Part shown: positions 1 to 7,378 of the stretch, one piece after another
Layout: each line of letters starts with the position of its first letter
Numbering within the stretch: position 1 is the first letter of the stretch
Source of the DNA: an uncultured Collinsella sp.
GTDB lineage: Bacteria; Actinomycetota; Coriobacteriia; Coriobacteriales; Coriobacteriaceae
Reading direction: 5' to 3'
NCBI GenBank assembly: GCA_905207425.1
Contig: CAJLLB010000054.1
Span: 1 to 12,473, forward strand
DNA: 12,473 nt
Made by a program: the position numbers and the translations under genes
The notes under the pieces: model-generated
Told to the model about the DNA's origin: nothing
Database searches by the model: none
What the model saw: the letters and a program-made list of their open reading frames with translations, nothing else

Positions 1-64
1 CCCCGCCTCTTACACCACATCTCTGCGCGCTACCTTCAACAAGCGGCAAATCTAGCAAAAAAGG

Positions 65-283
65 CTACTCGATACCCTCAAGAAGCTCTGACACCGTCAT
101 ACCGAGTGCGGGTGCGATCTTAAATAGAACCTTGAGCGTGAAATTTGCCGTCCCATCTTCGATTCGGTCGAGGTAGGGTCGGCTGATTCCTGTCGCCACA
201 CAAAAATCAACCTTGGAGATACCAAGGTCTCTGCGTGCCTCTTCGACCCGCCTACCAAGAATCTGTTTCGCACGTTCGTCCAT
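65..283 (-). CDS. Small XRE-family helix-turn-helix transcriptional regulator
   Basis: A 72-residue protein that is almost entirely one Cro/CI-type (XRE) DNA-binding domain. Residues 8-20 form the first helix. Residues 23-43 (SKVDFCVATGISRPYLDRIED) are the helix-turn-helix, with the typical TGIS turn and YLDRIEDG recognition-helix end. Residues 48-68 give the usual closing helices with VSELLEG. There is no sensor or oligomerisation domain, so it resembles the small repressors of toxin-antitoxin, phage or restriction control circuits. The ATG at 281-283 is the natural start for the domain, although no strong Shine-Dalgarno sequence is visible. It is divergent from the gene at 360-749, and the palindrome at 313-336 between them is the obvious operator, probably giving autoregulation. 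This stretch looks less GC-rich than the rest of the window, which hints at acquisition. The domain call is secure; the regulatory target is inferred. Confidence 0.88.
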   Translation of the reverse strand: MDERAKQILGRRVEEARRDLGISKVDFCVATGISRPYLDRIEDGTANFTLKVLFKIAPALGMTVSELLEGIE

Positions 284-312
284 GCAGCCGAGTTTGAAAT
301 GGAGCCGAACAT

Positions 313-336
313 AAACGTAAACTATAGTTTACGTTT
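313..336. promoter_or_regulatory. Perfect 24-bp palindrome, likely XRE operator over divergent promoters
   Basis: The 12-base half AAACGTAAACTA is followed directly by its exact reverse complement, with no spacer. The centre contains TATAGT (323-328), one base from a consensus -10 box. By symmetry the minus strand reads TATAGT over 326-321. Both boxes lie at sensible distances from the starts of the divergent genes (ATG at 360 on plus, ATG at 283 on minus). No good -35 box is seen on either side. A repressor dimer bound here would cover both -10 boxes. The palindrome is direct observation; the operator role is inferred from the adjacent XRE gene. Confidence 0.72.
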
Positions 337-359
337 TGCCGAATACACAGGAGTTTTCT

Positions 360-749
360 ATGTCGGGTTCTTCGGTCCGCATGTACCGAGCCACGCCTCG
401 CACAAACAGCGCGCCGCCCAAGCTCGTCGTCGTTGAAGCAGAAGCCCTTTCGCCCGATGAGCGCACGGCATTTGCATTGCTATCAAGTCGCGTCGCCGCT
501 GTTCTGGTCCCTTGCCCGGCGCAAGGTGAACTTGCCATCCAATGCCAAGCGCACAGCTGCTCGCTCAATCAGGCTACCGTAATCGCAACCAGCCAGCGCG
601 GTCTGCCTCTTCTCTTGGAAGCCGGTATCGCGCTCGCCCTTCGCGGTGCCGGATACGAAAACGAGGCCGCCGCCGACATGGTCTTTAAACCACGATCAAG
701 CGGCGGCCTCGCAGCAGCCATTGAATATGCGTGCAGGCTCGTTGCCTAA
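360..749 (+). CDS. Small protein of unknown function divergent from the XRE regulator
   Basis: This encodes 129 residues from the ATG at 360, chosen because ACAGGAG (347-353) sits six bases upstream; a TTG at 336 is possible but inside the palindrome. I do not recognise the family. Residues 1-20 are a basic, Ser/Pro-rich leader. Residues 21-28 (KLVVVEAE) and 45-53 (VAAVLVPCP) look like beta strands, followed by GELAIQCQAHSCSLNQATVIA (55-75 region) and a helix LPLLLEAGIALALRGAG (82-98), so an alpha/beta Rossmann-like fold is plausible. There is a faint resemblance in layout to the C-terminal part of DprA-like Rossmann domains (strand, small-residue loop, helix, strand), but it is too weak to name. 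Three cysteines (C52, C62, C67) lie close together. There is no signal peptide or membrane segment. Its promoter position suggests control by the neighbouring regulator. It ends nine bases before the convergent gene at 759. Confidence 0.7.
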   Translation: MSGSSVRMYRATPRTNSAPPKLVVVEAEALSPDERTAFALLSSRVAAVLVPCPAQGELAIQCQAHSCSLNQATVIATSQRGLPLLLEAGIALALRGAGYENEAAADMVFKPRSSGGLAAAIEYACRLVA

Positions 750-758
750 AAGGACAAG

Positions 759-1142
759 CTAGAAACCAAAGCCAAAGCCCATACCGGTAATCGCCGAATA
801 CATAAAGTAGACGTTGATCACATTGAGGAACACACCCGTGATGCAACCGTTGCGCAGGTAGCGCTCGCACACGATGCGCGCCATGGCGGCGGAGTCATCA
901 TTGTTCTTTGCCTGGCGTCCCGCCGTAAAGTACGTCGCCACGCTCAGCAGCAGATTGAGCACCGGCAACGCCAGCAGCTCGTAGCTCTTGCCCCAGCGCG
1001 TCGCCTCGCCGGCGGCATTAAACTTCGTTGCCACCTCGGGACCAATGTTGGGGATAACACACGCTGCGACCACCAGCGGAATCACCGCAAGTACGAGCAG
1101 CGCAATACCCATGTAGCCAGCTTTTTTGCCATATTTAAACAT
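759..1142 (-). CDS. DUF1648-type small integral membrane protein
   Basis: A 127-residue protein with three hydrophobic segments at about residues 9-29, 54-73 and 99-119. Between the first two lies IPNIGPEVATKFNAAGEATRWGK (about 30-52), which fits the DUF1648 signature of a Pro-containing loop, then a [HK]FN..G....W pattern, as in SdpI-like and related Gram-positive membrane proteins. The second segment begins with the customary LLALPVLNLLL. The acidic and basic loop at 75-97 is probably cytoplasmic. The protein ends in an unusual MGFGFGF. The start ATG (1140-1142) has AAGGA eight bases upstream, which falls at the very end of ychF, so it is probably translated from the ychF transcript (11-base gap). 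SdpI itself is an immunity protein for a toxic peptide; nothing here shows that role. The membrane call is firm and the family call is fairly good. Confidence 0.8.
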   Translation of the reverse strand: MFKYGKKAGYMGIALLVLAVIPLVVAACVIPNIGPEVATKFNAAGEATRWGKSYELLALPVLNLLLSVATYFTAGRQAKNNDDSAAMARIVCERYLRNGCITGVFLNVINVYFMYSAITGMGFGFGF

Positions 1143-1153
1143 ATGCGTCGTCC

Positions 1154-2230
1154 TTACACGTTAAAGCGGAAGTGCACGATGTCGCCATCGGCCATGACAT
1201 AGTCTTTGCCCTCGATGCGCAGCTTGCCGGCAGCCTTGGCGCCCTGCTCGCCACCGAGCTCGATGTAGTCGTCGTAGCCAATAACCTCGGCCTTAATAAA
1301 GCCGCGTTCAAAATCGGTGTGGATGACGCCGGCGGCCTGCGGGGCGGTCGCGCCCTGACGAACCGTCCAGGCCTTGACCTCCATCTCGCCAGCCGTAAAG
1401 AACGACTGCAGACCGAGCAGCTTATAGGCCGCCTGCGCGAGCACGTCCAGACCGGGCTGCTCCAGGCCCAGGCTCTCCAGGTAGTCGGCGGCGTCCTCGG
1501 GATCGAGCTCGGAAAGCTCGGCCTCAATCTTGGCGCAGATGGGCAGCGGCTTGACGCCATCAATGGGCGTCAGGTCCTCGTTGAGCATGTCCTCGTCTAC
1601 GTTGGCCACATACAGGATGGGCTTCATGGTGAGCAGGAACAAGCCCTTGGCAGCGGCGCGCTCCTCGTCGGTCATCTCCATGGACGCGGCGCGCTTGCCC
1701 TCGTTGAGCCAGGCAAGCAGGCGCTTGGCGACCTCAAACTTGGGCATGAGCTCCTTGTCGCGCTTGGCCTCCTTCTCGAGCTTGGGCAGCTGCTTCTCGA
1801 GCGTGCCCATGTCGGCCAGGATGAGCTCGGTCATGATGGTGTCGGCATCGCCGGCGGGATCGACGAACTCGCCCGTGCGGCCCACCTCACGCATGACGTT
1901 GGGGTCCTTAAAGTAGCGCACGACCTCGCAGATGGCGTCGGTCTCGCGGATGTTTGCCAAGAACTGGTTGCCCAGGCCCTCGCCCTCGTTGGCACCCTTC
2001 ACCAGGCCAGCGATGTCGACAAACTCGACCGTCGCCGGCACAATGCGGCCGGGGTTAACGATGTCGGCGAGCTTTTGCAGGCGGCTATCGGGCACATCGA
2101 CGATACCCACGTTGGGGTCGATCGTGGCAAACGGGTAGTTGGCGGCAAGGCCGGTCTTTTTGGTAAGCGCGGTGAACAGCGTCGACTTGCCCACGTTGGG
2201 CAGGCCCACGATACCGATGGAAAGGGACAC
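1154..2230 (-). CDS. ychF: Redox-regulated ATPase YchF (OLA1/Obg-like)
   Basis: A P-loop NTPase of the Obg family that prefers ATP and binds ribosomes; in bacteria it is linked to translation and oxidative stress control. Its 358 residues match the usual length of about 363. Visible motifs are the P-loop GLPNVGKST (9-17), DIAGLVKGA (72-80, G3), a coiled-coil insertion rich in Lys/Glu (about 140-195), and NVDE (210-213) in place of the GTPase NKxD, which is the family hallmark for ATP use. A TGS domain fills roughly 274-357 and contains [17 protein letters not shown]. The start is GTG (2228-2230), with AAAAGGAG just upstream. It follows the Fe-S protein gene (114-base gap containing a strong hairpin) and leads into the DUF1648 gene, so it may be transcribed both from its own promoter and by read-through. 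The identification is certain; the start codon is very likely. Confidence 0.97.
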   Translation of the reverse strand: MSLSIGIVGLPNVGKSTLFTALTKKTGLAANYPFATIDPNVGIVDVPDSRLQKLADIVNPGRIVPATVEFVDIAGLVKGANEGEGLGNQFLANIRETDAICEVVRYFKDPNVMREVGRTGEFVDPAGDADTIMTELILADMGTLEKQLPKLEKEAKRDKELMPKFEVAKRLLAWLNEGKRAASMEMTDEERAAAKGLFLLTMKPILYVANVDEDMLNEDLTPIDGVKPLPICAKIEAELSELDPEDAADYLESLGLEQPGLDVLAQAAYKLLGLQSFFTAGEMEVKAWTVRQGATAPQAAGVIHTDFERGFIKAEVIGYDDYIELGGEQGAKAAGKLRIEGKDYVMADGDIVHFRFNV

Positions 2231-2267
2231 GACAGCTCCTTTTGGTACAGGTACTTCAAACCGTATA

Positions 2268-2297
2268 AGTATAGCGCCGCCGCAGCATCCGGGCGAA
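2268..2297 (-). promoter_or_regulatory. Possible ychF promoter
   Basis: On the minus strand TATACT (2273-2268) is a good -10 box, about 38 bases ahead of the GTG start of ychF. A poor -35 candidate, TTCGCC, lies 18 bases further upstream. The spacer coincides with one arm of the hairpin at 2274-2317. The -10 match is seen; promoter function is inferred. Confidence 0.3.
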
Positions 2298-2317
2298 TCC
2301 GGACACCGCGGCGGCGC
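2274..2317 (-). terminator. GC-rich two-tier hairpin after the Fe-S protein gene
   Basis: The outer arms GCGCCGCCGC (2274-2283) and GCGGCGGCGC (2308-2317) are exact reverse complements. Inside them TCCGG and CCGGA form a second stem. On the minus strand it begins 27 bases after the stop of the Fe-S gene, so it may end that transcript. No U-run follows; the sequence after it is TATACTTATACGG, so terminator function is doubtful. Confidence 0.4.
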
Positions 2318-2344
2318 AAATGAAGCAGAGATAGAGCTCGCTGA

Positions 2345-3598
2345 CTAGTCCGCGAGCTTTTCCACCTGGTCGAGCATCTTGTCAAGCTTGGCCTTTGCCT
2401 CGGCCTTGACCTTCTCAGCTTCTTCGTGAGCCTTGGCCTTCTGGGCGGCCTTTTCCTCGGCCTCGGGATCGACGACCACCAGATTGGACGCGTCATGCTC
2501 AACCAACTTGAGTGCATGCTCGGGGCACACCTTGACGCAAGCACCGCAGCCCAAGCAATACGTCGACTCCAACGCAAAGCGGCCGCTTCCCACCAAATCG
2601 CAGGCAAACGTGGGGCACACGTTGACGCACTCGCCGCACGACGTGCACTTGTCAAAATCGCATTCCGGCGTGCTCACCTGCATGTTCTGTGCAAGCTCGG
2701 GGTGGTTTTGCAACGTTGAGAGCACCAGCTGGCGACCGTGCGTGAGCGAACGGCGACGCTTGGTCGTCGTGGTGCCGCACATGGTGTTGAGCGTGCGCTC
2801 CAGCTGGGTAATCTGATGGCGATGGGCCTTGAGCTTTTGCGTCACCGAGGCCAGTGCCGCCGTCGCCGGGTTGAGCTTAGTCACGGTTAGACCCGTGGTG
2901 CGGGCAATCTTTTCCATGTACTCCTTACGCTCGTACTCGCGGCGCTTGTGGCATTTGAGGCTCTTGGGGTCGACCTCTAGGCCCATGCCCGTACCGGCCC
3001 ACTCCTCGGCAGTGGCAATGGCCTCGCCCAGAATATCCTCGCCACCGGTGTTGCGGCACTTATCGCACACGCCCAACGGCAGGTAGACGCTCACGTTGGG
3101 ATAGTCGGCCAGCACCGAGAACCAGGTCTCGGCCGTAATATCGCCCACGCAGGCGACGACGACCTCGTTCTCGCGCGGCATGCGCTTGAGGGCGCGCGTG
3201 CAGGTGACGTAGGCGGTCTCGTGGCTCGTTGCCGCCGAGACAATGTCGTCATACAGGTTTTTGGGCGCCAGGCGCGGCGAGATGATCGCCTCGGTCGGAC
3301 AGGCAGCGGCGCACAGGCCGCACTTGCGACAGGAGTCGAGGATCTCAATGGCGTCTTCCTCGACCTCGATAGCGTTGACCGGGCACACGTCCATGCACGC
3401 GGTGCAGCCACTCTTTTCGTTTTTGCAGGTCAGACACGGAATGGTGTTGCCGCGTGGGCGCTCCTTGTAGTCGGCAGGATTCCACTGCGGCGCCGACGGA
3501 TCGAGTGCATCGGTCACGCCGCCAAGCGGGTTTTTAAGAAAGTCGAAACCCTTGCTGATCTCGATAATGTCATCAAACAGATCGTGTTCCTGCGCCAT
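2345..3598 (-). CDS. Polyferredoxin-like protein with two pairs of 4Fe-4S motifs
   Basis: A soluble 417-residue iron-sulfur protein. The N-terminal ferredoxin pair has C55xxC58, then C65xxC68xxxC72-Pro, and C90xxC93xxC96xxxC100-Pro. The C-terminal pair is C318xxC321xxC324xxxC328-Pro and C348xxC351xxC354xxxC358-Pro. Between them is a 200-residue domain with further cysteines (C133, C150, C178xxC181, C216) and an alpha/beta look (VVVACVGDI, VYLPLGVCDKC). A basic helical stretch follows at 245-295. Residues 376-417 are a Lys/Glu/Ala-rich, probably coiled-coil tail. The ATG at 3598 is preferred because GGGAGG lies eight bases upstream; a TTG ten codons earlier lacks this. It probably carries four [4Fe-4S] clusters for electron transfer. 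The partner is unknown, but the dehydrogenase genes upstream suggest an anaerobic redox role. I do not recognise a named family. The 151-base gap upstream holds no clear signal beyond a weak TATCAT box. Confidence 0.85.
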   Translation of the reverse strand: MAQEHDLFDDIIEISKGFDFLKNPLGGVTDALDPSAPQWNPADYKERPRGNTIPCLTCKNEKSGCTACMDVCPVNAIEVEEDAIEILDSCRKCGLCAAACPTEAIISPRLAPKNLYDDIVSAATSHETAYVTCTRALKRMPRENEVVVACVGDITAETWFSVLADYPNVSVYLPLGVCDKCRNTGGEDILGEAIATAEEWAGTGMGLEVDPKSLKCHKRREYERKEYMEKIARTTGLTVTKLNPATAALASVTQKLKAHRHQITQLERTLNTMCGTTTTKRRRSLTHGRQLVLSTLQNHPELAQNMQVSTPECDFDKCTSCGECVNVCPTFACDLVGSGRFALESTYCLGCGACVKVCPEHALKLVEHDASNLVVVDPEAEEKAAQKAKAHEEAEKVKAEAKAKLDKMLDQVEKLAD

Positions 3599-3749
3599 GC
3601 GCGGCCCCTCCCTGAGCAGTGCAAACAAGCAAGAGATAATGATACGCTATCGGCCCACGCCTCGGGCAAATTACACGCGGAGCATCTTTGCGGCAAATAG
3701 CCCATGGCCTATCGCCGCCTCGATCGCACAAGGTCGATCATGCGCCAAG

Positions 3750-4817
3750 CTATGCCTCGCGCATGAGCTGCACGAGCTTTTGTTTGGTCACCTTGGCCTG
3801 TTCGTTAGCCATATTGCGTTCGTTTCTAAAGGCCGCATTTGCAACGCTCATCAGGTCGGTAACGGAAATCTCGCCAAGTCCCAGCTCCGCGAGCGTCGTC
3901 GGTAGGCCGACGCGCTGGCAAAACTCGAGCACTTGATCAAGCTCGGGCGCACGCTCCAAACGAAGCTGGACCACTAGGCCAAATGCCACGGCCTCACCAT
4001 GCATGGCCTTGCACTCGGGCAGAATCGTCAGGCCGTTGGCGATGGCATGGGCAAGCGCTAGGCCACCGCTCTCAAAGCCAACACCCGAGAGCAGAATATT
4101 GCACTCAATCAGGCGCTCAACCGCCGGCGATATACGACCCTTTTTGAGATCGCGCTTGGCAGCGACGCCGCACTCCATGAGTGTGTCATAGCAGGCACGA
4201 GCCGCAACCAAAGCCAAGTGCCCCGGCGCGCCACCGTGTTCGTTGACGCCGTGCGCCGCGGCGCACGAACGCGCCTCGAAGTACGTTGCCAGCGCATCGC
4301 CCATGCCAGCGACCGTCATACGCAGCGGGGCCGCCGCGACCACGTTGGTATCGACCACGACCAGGTCTGGATTCTTCTCGAGCATCAGGTAGCGGTCGAA
4401 CGACACATCCTCGTGATACAACACCGAAATCGCGCTGCACGGACCGTCCATCGAAGCCGCCGTGGGGCATACGCACAACGGCAACTCGGCATAAAACGCA
4501 ACGGCCTTGGCGATATCGAGCATCTTGCCGCCGCCAATACCCACCACCATGTCGCAATACTCAGCCCGGGCTTCCTTAGCCATTTCAACAACGGCCTCTT
4601 CCGTACACGGACCGTTATAGATCTTAAAGAACGGCTCGCTTAGATCTTCGTCCAGAAATCCATCGACGATCTGCCTGCACAGCCGATCCTCGGTGCCCTG
4701 GTCAAACAGGACATAGGCAGCGCAGCCCAACCATGACAAATACCTGCCCTGACGCGAGAGCTCACCCGGCCCCTGAACATACCGACCGGGACCGCCATAA
4801 ACCATGGGAAGCGCCAT
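3750..4817 (-). CDS. Glycerol-dehydrogenase-like oxidoreductase (divergent GldA paralogue)
   Basis: A 355-residue member of the iron/zinc-type polyol dehydrogenase family, closest to glycerol dehydrogenase (NAD-dependent oxidation of glycerol to dihydroxyacetone). It has the dinucleotide-binding GIGGGKMLDIAKAVAF (93-108). The catalytic-region Asp is D124 within ASMDGPCSA. The zinc ligands are D174 (GMGDALATYFEA), H257 (HAIANGLT) and H273 (HGEAVAFG). All ligands are kept, so it should be active. It differs from its neighbour at 4931-6031: HGEAVAFG for HGEKVAFG, SMDGP for STDAP, and a C terminus about ten residues shorter, with a basic tail (QAKVTKQKLVQLMREA). The substrate may therefore not be glycerol. 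Start ATG at 4815-4817, with AAGGGCGG upstream. A strong terminator separates it from the canonical gldA, so it needs its own promoter or read-through. Confidence 0.85.
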   Translation of the reverse strand: MALPMVYGGPGRYVQGPGELSRQGRYLSWLGCAAYVLFDQGTEDRLCRQIVDGFLDEDLSEPFFKIYNGPCTEEAVVEMAKEARAEYCDMVVGIGGGKMLDIAKAVAFYAELPLCVCPTAASMDGPCSAISVLYHEDVSFDRYLMLEKNPDLVVVDTNVVAAAPLRMTVAGMGDALATYFEARSCAAAHGVNEHGGAPGHLALVAARACYDTLMECGVAAKRDLKKGRISPAVERLIECNILLSGVGFESGGLALAHAIANGLTILPECKAMHGEAVAFGLVVQLRLERAPELDQVLEFCQRVGLPTTLAELGLGEISVTDLMSVANAAFRNERNMANEQAKVTKQKLVQLMREA

Positions 4818-4847
4818 ACGAGAATCCGCCCTTTCATCAACAACAAT

Positions 4848-4878
4848 TGGTGCAAAGCAACCTGACCCCTTTGCACCA
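4848..4878 (-). repeat. REP-like hairpin with AAAGGGGTCAGG core
   Basis: The ten-base arms TGGTGCAAAG (4848-4857) and CTTTGCACCA (4869-4878) are exact reverse complements around an 11-base loop. Read on the minus strand it contains AAAGGGGTCAGG then TTGCTTT. It matches 15 of 19 bases of the core of the hairpin at 12188-12224, although the outer stem sequences differ. It lies 30 bases upstream of the start of the gene at 3750-4817, so an operator role is also possible. Confidence 0.6.
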
Positions 4879-4882
4879 TAGC

Positions 4883-4918
4883 AAAAAGGGGCAAAGCCAT
4901 CTGCTGGCTTTGCCCCTT
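4883..4918 (-). terminator. Intrinsic terminator of the canonical gldA
   Basis: A perfect 14-bp stem (AAGGGGCAAAGCCA at 4886-4899 against its reverse complement at 4905-4918) with a five-base loop. On the minus strand the stem is followed by five Ts (4887-4883, partly within the stem). It lies 13 bases after the gldA stop codon, a textbook rho-independent terminator. Confidence 0.88.
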
Positions 4919-4930
4919 CCTTAGCTTGAT

Positions 4931-6031
4931 TTACTCATCCATGAGATAGTAGTGGCCCAGCGCGTCGGCACCCAGGATGGCGTTTGCGACCATCTCGGGC
5001 GTCACCTCAAACGGCATGTTGCACATGGTGTCCTCAGGCGCGCACGCGGCCTCGGCAACAATCATGGCCTTCTCGCGCGTAACCTCGGCAACGCCCAGCT
5101 CCTTCATCGTGACCGGCAGGCCCAGCTCAATGCAGAAGCCCAAGACTTCCTCGAGCTTCTCGGTCGGGGCATCCTCGAGTACCAGCTGGACGATAGTGCC
5201 AAAGGCGACCTTCTCGCCGTGATACATGCTGTGGCACTCGGGCAGCATCGTCAGGCCATTGTGGATGGCATGAGCAGCAGCAAGGCCCGAGCTCTCAAAG
5301 CCAATGCCCGAAAGCAGCGTGTTGGCCTCAATGATGTGCTCGACGGCAGGCGTGAGCGCACCCTTCTCCAGCGCAACCTTGGCCTTGACGCCATCGGCCA
5401 TAAGCGTCTCATAGCAGAGCTTGGCGAGCGCCAGGCCGGCCATTCCGCCCTTGCCGCCGGCACAAGTGCCACCGTCGGCATCGTGCGTCGCCTGGGCCTC
5501 AAAGTAGGTTGCGAGCGCATCGCCCATACCGGAAACCGTCAGGCGCACCGGGCTCGCCGCGATAACCGTCGTATCCATCAGGACAATGTTGGGGTTTGCC
5601 TTAAGGAAGAGGTACTTGTCGAACTGGCCGTCATCGGTATAAAGCACCGAAAGCGCCGAGCACGGGGCGTCGGTCGAAGCAATGGTGGGGCAAATGATAA
5701 CCGGGAATTCCAGGTAATAGGCAACGGCCTTCGCGGTGTCGAGGATCTTGCCGCCACCGACGCCGACGATGATGTCGCAACCGTTGTCACGGGCGAGCGC
5801 AACCAGGCGATCGACCTCGCCCTTGGAGCACTCGCCGTTAAAGTCCTCAAACAGCAGCTCGGCCTTGGCCTCGGCAAAGCCGCCCTCGATCTTGGCACCG
5901 ACGCGCTTCTTGCCCGAAGGCGTCACGATGACGAGGGCCTTAGCGCCGAGCGGCTCAACGTAAGAGCCGAGCTTGGCGAGCTCGTCCGGACCCTGGATGT
6001 ACTTGCTGGGGCTATTGAAAATTGCAGCCAT
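4931..6031 (-). CDS. gldA: Glycerol dehydrogenase
   Basis: A 366-residue NAD-dependent, zinc-type glycerol dehydrogenase that oxidises glycerol to dihydroxyacetone, or reduces dihydroxyacetone in reverse, in the cytoplasm. The N terminus (FNSPSKYIQG) is typical. The NAD-binding GVGGGKILDTAKAVAYY is at 90-106. ICPTIASTDAPCSALSV surrounds D121. The zinc ligands are D171 (SGMGDALATYFEA), H254 (HAIHNGLT) and H271 (HGEKVAFG), at the same numbers as the E. coli GldA ligands. Length and motifs are complete. The start ATG (6029-6031) has only a weak ribosome site. It is bounded by its own terminator (4883-4918) downstream and the alcohol-dehydrogenase terminator (6045-6093) upstream, so it is probably a single-gene unit. 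The paralogue at 3750-4817 lies directly downstream, suggesting tandem duplication and divergence. Confidence 0.95.
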   Translation of the reverse strand: MAAIFNSPSKYIQGPDELAKLGSYVEPLGAKALVIVTPSGKKRVGAKIEGGFAEAKAELLFEDFNGECSKGEVDRLVALARDNGCDIIVGVGGGKILDTAKAVAYYLEFPVIICPTIASTDAPCSALSVLYTDDGQFDKYLFLKANPNIVLMDTTVIAASPVRLTVSGMGDALATYFEAQATHDADGGTCAGGKGGMAGLALAKLCYETLMADGVKAKVALEKGALTPAVEHIIEANTLLSGIGFESSGLAAAHAIHNGLTMLPECHSMYHGEKVAFGTIVQLVLEDAPTEKLEEVLGFCIELGLPVTMKELGVAEVTREKAMIVAEAACAPEDTMCNMPFEVTPEMVANAILGADALGHYYLMDE

Positions 6032-6044
6032 AACTATCCCATTC

Positions 6045-6093
6045 TCTAAAAGAAAAAAGAAAGGGGCTCCGTACGGATACGTGCGGAGCCCCT
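6045..6093 (-). terminator. Intrinsic terminator of the iron-type alcohol dehydrogenase gene
   Basis: The ten-base arms AGGGGCTCCG (6062-6071) and CGGAGCCCCT (6084-6093) are exact reverse complements; three or four more pairs are possible inside. On the minus strand the stem is followed by a T-rich run (TTTCTTTTTTCTTTT, 6061-6047). It begins 21 bases after the stop of the gene at 6115-7338. Confidence 0.9.
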
Positions 6094-6114
6094 CGTTACG
6101 ATAACAAGAGTCGA

Positions 6115-7338
6115 TTAGAAATCGATGTCGGTGTCGTAGTAGCAGGCCTTGAGAATCTTCTCGAAGTCGGCAGCCTTGGTCTCACGCGGGTTCTCGGGCG
6201 TGCAGGCGTCCTGCTCGGCGTTCGCGGCGATCTCGGGCAGCTTGGCGAGGAACTCCTCCTCGGAAACCATCTGCGGGTTCTCGGCGTCGACCTTCACGCC
6301 ACCATTCGCGTAATCCTTGATGGACTGCGGAATGTTGAGCTGGTCGTTGAGGTCGCGGATCTTCTGGACGAGCGCGGCGATGAGCTCCTCGTTGGTCTCG
6401 CCGGGAAGGTGCAGGATCTCCTTGGCCACGTAAGCATAACGCTCGGCAGCACGCGGGTCCTTGGAGTTCCACTGGATGACCTTGCCCAGGTACATAGCGT
6501 TAGCAGCACCGTGGATGATGTGACCGTTCTCGAAGGCAGCACCGGTCTTGTGAGCCATGGAGTGAACGATGCCCAGCAGGCCCGAGGAGAAGGCGATACC
6601 GGCGATGCACTGAGCCTCGTGCATGTGCTGACGGGCCTCATGGTCGCCAGCATAGGACTTGGGCAGCCACTCGACGATCTCGCGGATGCCGTGCAGAGCG
6701 TTGGCGTCGGTGAACATAGAGGCGCAGGTGGAAACGTAGGCCTCCATGCAGTGGGTCAGAGCGTCCATGCCGGTATGAGCGCACAGCTTGGCGGGCATGG
6801 TGTAGGTGAGCTCGGGGTCGACGATGGCGACATCAGGGGTGATGTTGAAGTCGGCCAGCGGGTACTTGATGCCCTTGGCGTAGTCGGTGATGACGGAGAA
6901 GGCAGTGACCTCGGTAGCGGTGCCGGAGGTAGAGGAGATGGCGCAGAAGTGAGCCTTCTGACGCAGCTCGGGGAAGCTGAACGGCTGGATGATGTTATCG
7001 AAGGACTCCTCGGGATACTCGTAGAAGACCCACATGGCCTTAGCGGCATCGATGGGCGAGCCGCCGCCGATGGCGATAATCCAGTCGGGCTCGAACTCGC
7101 GCATGGCCTCGGCGCCCTTCATGACCGTCTCGATGGACGGGTCGGACTCGACGCCCTCGAACAGCTTGACCTCGAAACCGCCTTCCTTAAGGTCGGCCTC
7201 AACGTCCTGCAGGAACCCGCCGCGGCGCATAGAGCTGCCGCCAGAAACGATGATGGCCTTCTTGCCCTTGAGGTTCTTCACCTCGTGGCGAGCGCCCTCA
7301 CCAAAGTACAGATCGCGAGGATTGGTAAAACGTCCCAT
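6115..7338 (-). CDS. Iron-containing alcohol dehydrogenase
   Basis: A 407-residue group III (iron-type) alcohol dehydrogenase, probably NAD(P)H-dependent and reducing aldehydes to alcohols in fermentation. It has the nucleotide-binding GGGSPIDAAK (91-100), SSTSGTATEVTAFSVI (135-150), and the metal ligands D192 and H196 (GMDALTHCMEAYVS). The remaining ligands are H259 (VHSMAHKTGA) and probably H276 in GHIIHGAANA. Compared with FucO or AdhE spacing, three extra residues separate the last two ligands (FENGHIIHG), so H273 is an alternative. The ATG at 7338 is chosen because TAGGAGG lies six bases upstream; a TTG- or ATG-like extension to 7389 would run through the leader inverted repeat. The closest sort seems to be clostridial butanol-dehydrogenase-like enzymes; the exact substrate cannot be read from sequence. 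It is transcribed alone, with its own terminator. Confidence 0.93.
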   Translation of the reverse strand: MGRFTNPRDLYFGEGARHEVKNLKGKKAIIVSGGSSMRRGGFLQDVEADLKEGGFEVKLFEGVESDPSIETVMKGAEAMREFEPDWIIAIGGGSPIDAAKAMWVFYEYPEESFDNIIQPFSFPELRQKAHFCAISSTSGTATEVTAFSVITDYAKGIKYPLADFNITPDVAIVDPELTYTMPAKLCAHTGMDALTHCMEAYVSTCASMFTDANALHGIREIVEWLPKSYAGDHEARQHMHEAQCIAGIAFSSGLLGIVHSMAHKTGAAFENGHIIHGAANAMYLGKVIQWNSKDPRAAERYAYVAKEILHLPGETNEELIAALVQKIRDLNDQLNIPQSIKDYANGGVKVDAENPQMVSEEEFLAKLPEIAANAEQDACTPENPRETKAADFEKILKACYYDTDIDF

Positions 7339-7378
7339 ACTGTGCCTCCTAAACAAGCCCCTCTTAGACTTGCGTATA

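Noticed and set aside
1172..2323. Plus-strand open frame of 383 codons opposite ychF
   Set aside because: It mirrors ychF, has low-complexity Leu/Gly/Val/His content and no motif. Long antisense frames are expected in GC-rich genes.
4883..4918. Third member of the GGGG(A/T)CAGG repeat family
   Set aside because: It has AAGGGGCAAAG but lacks the CAGG loop, and it has the stem plus U-run of an ordinary terminator.
4952..6049. Plus-strand open frame of 365 codons opposite gldA
   Set aside because: It is antisense to a gene with complete catalytic motifs, and its composition is biased (Arg/Ala/Gly/Leu) without a recognisable domain.
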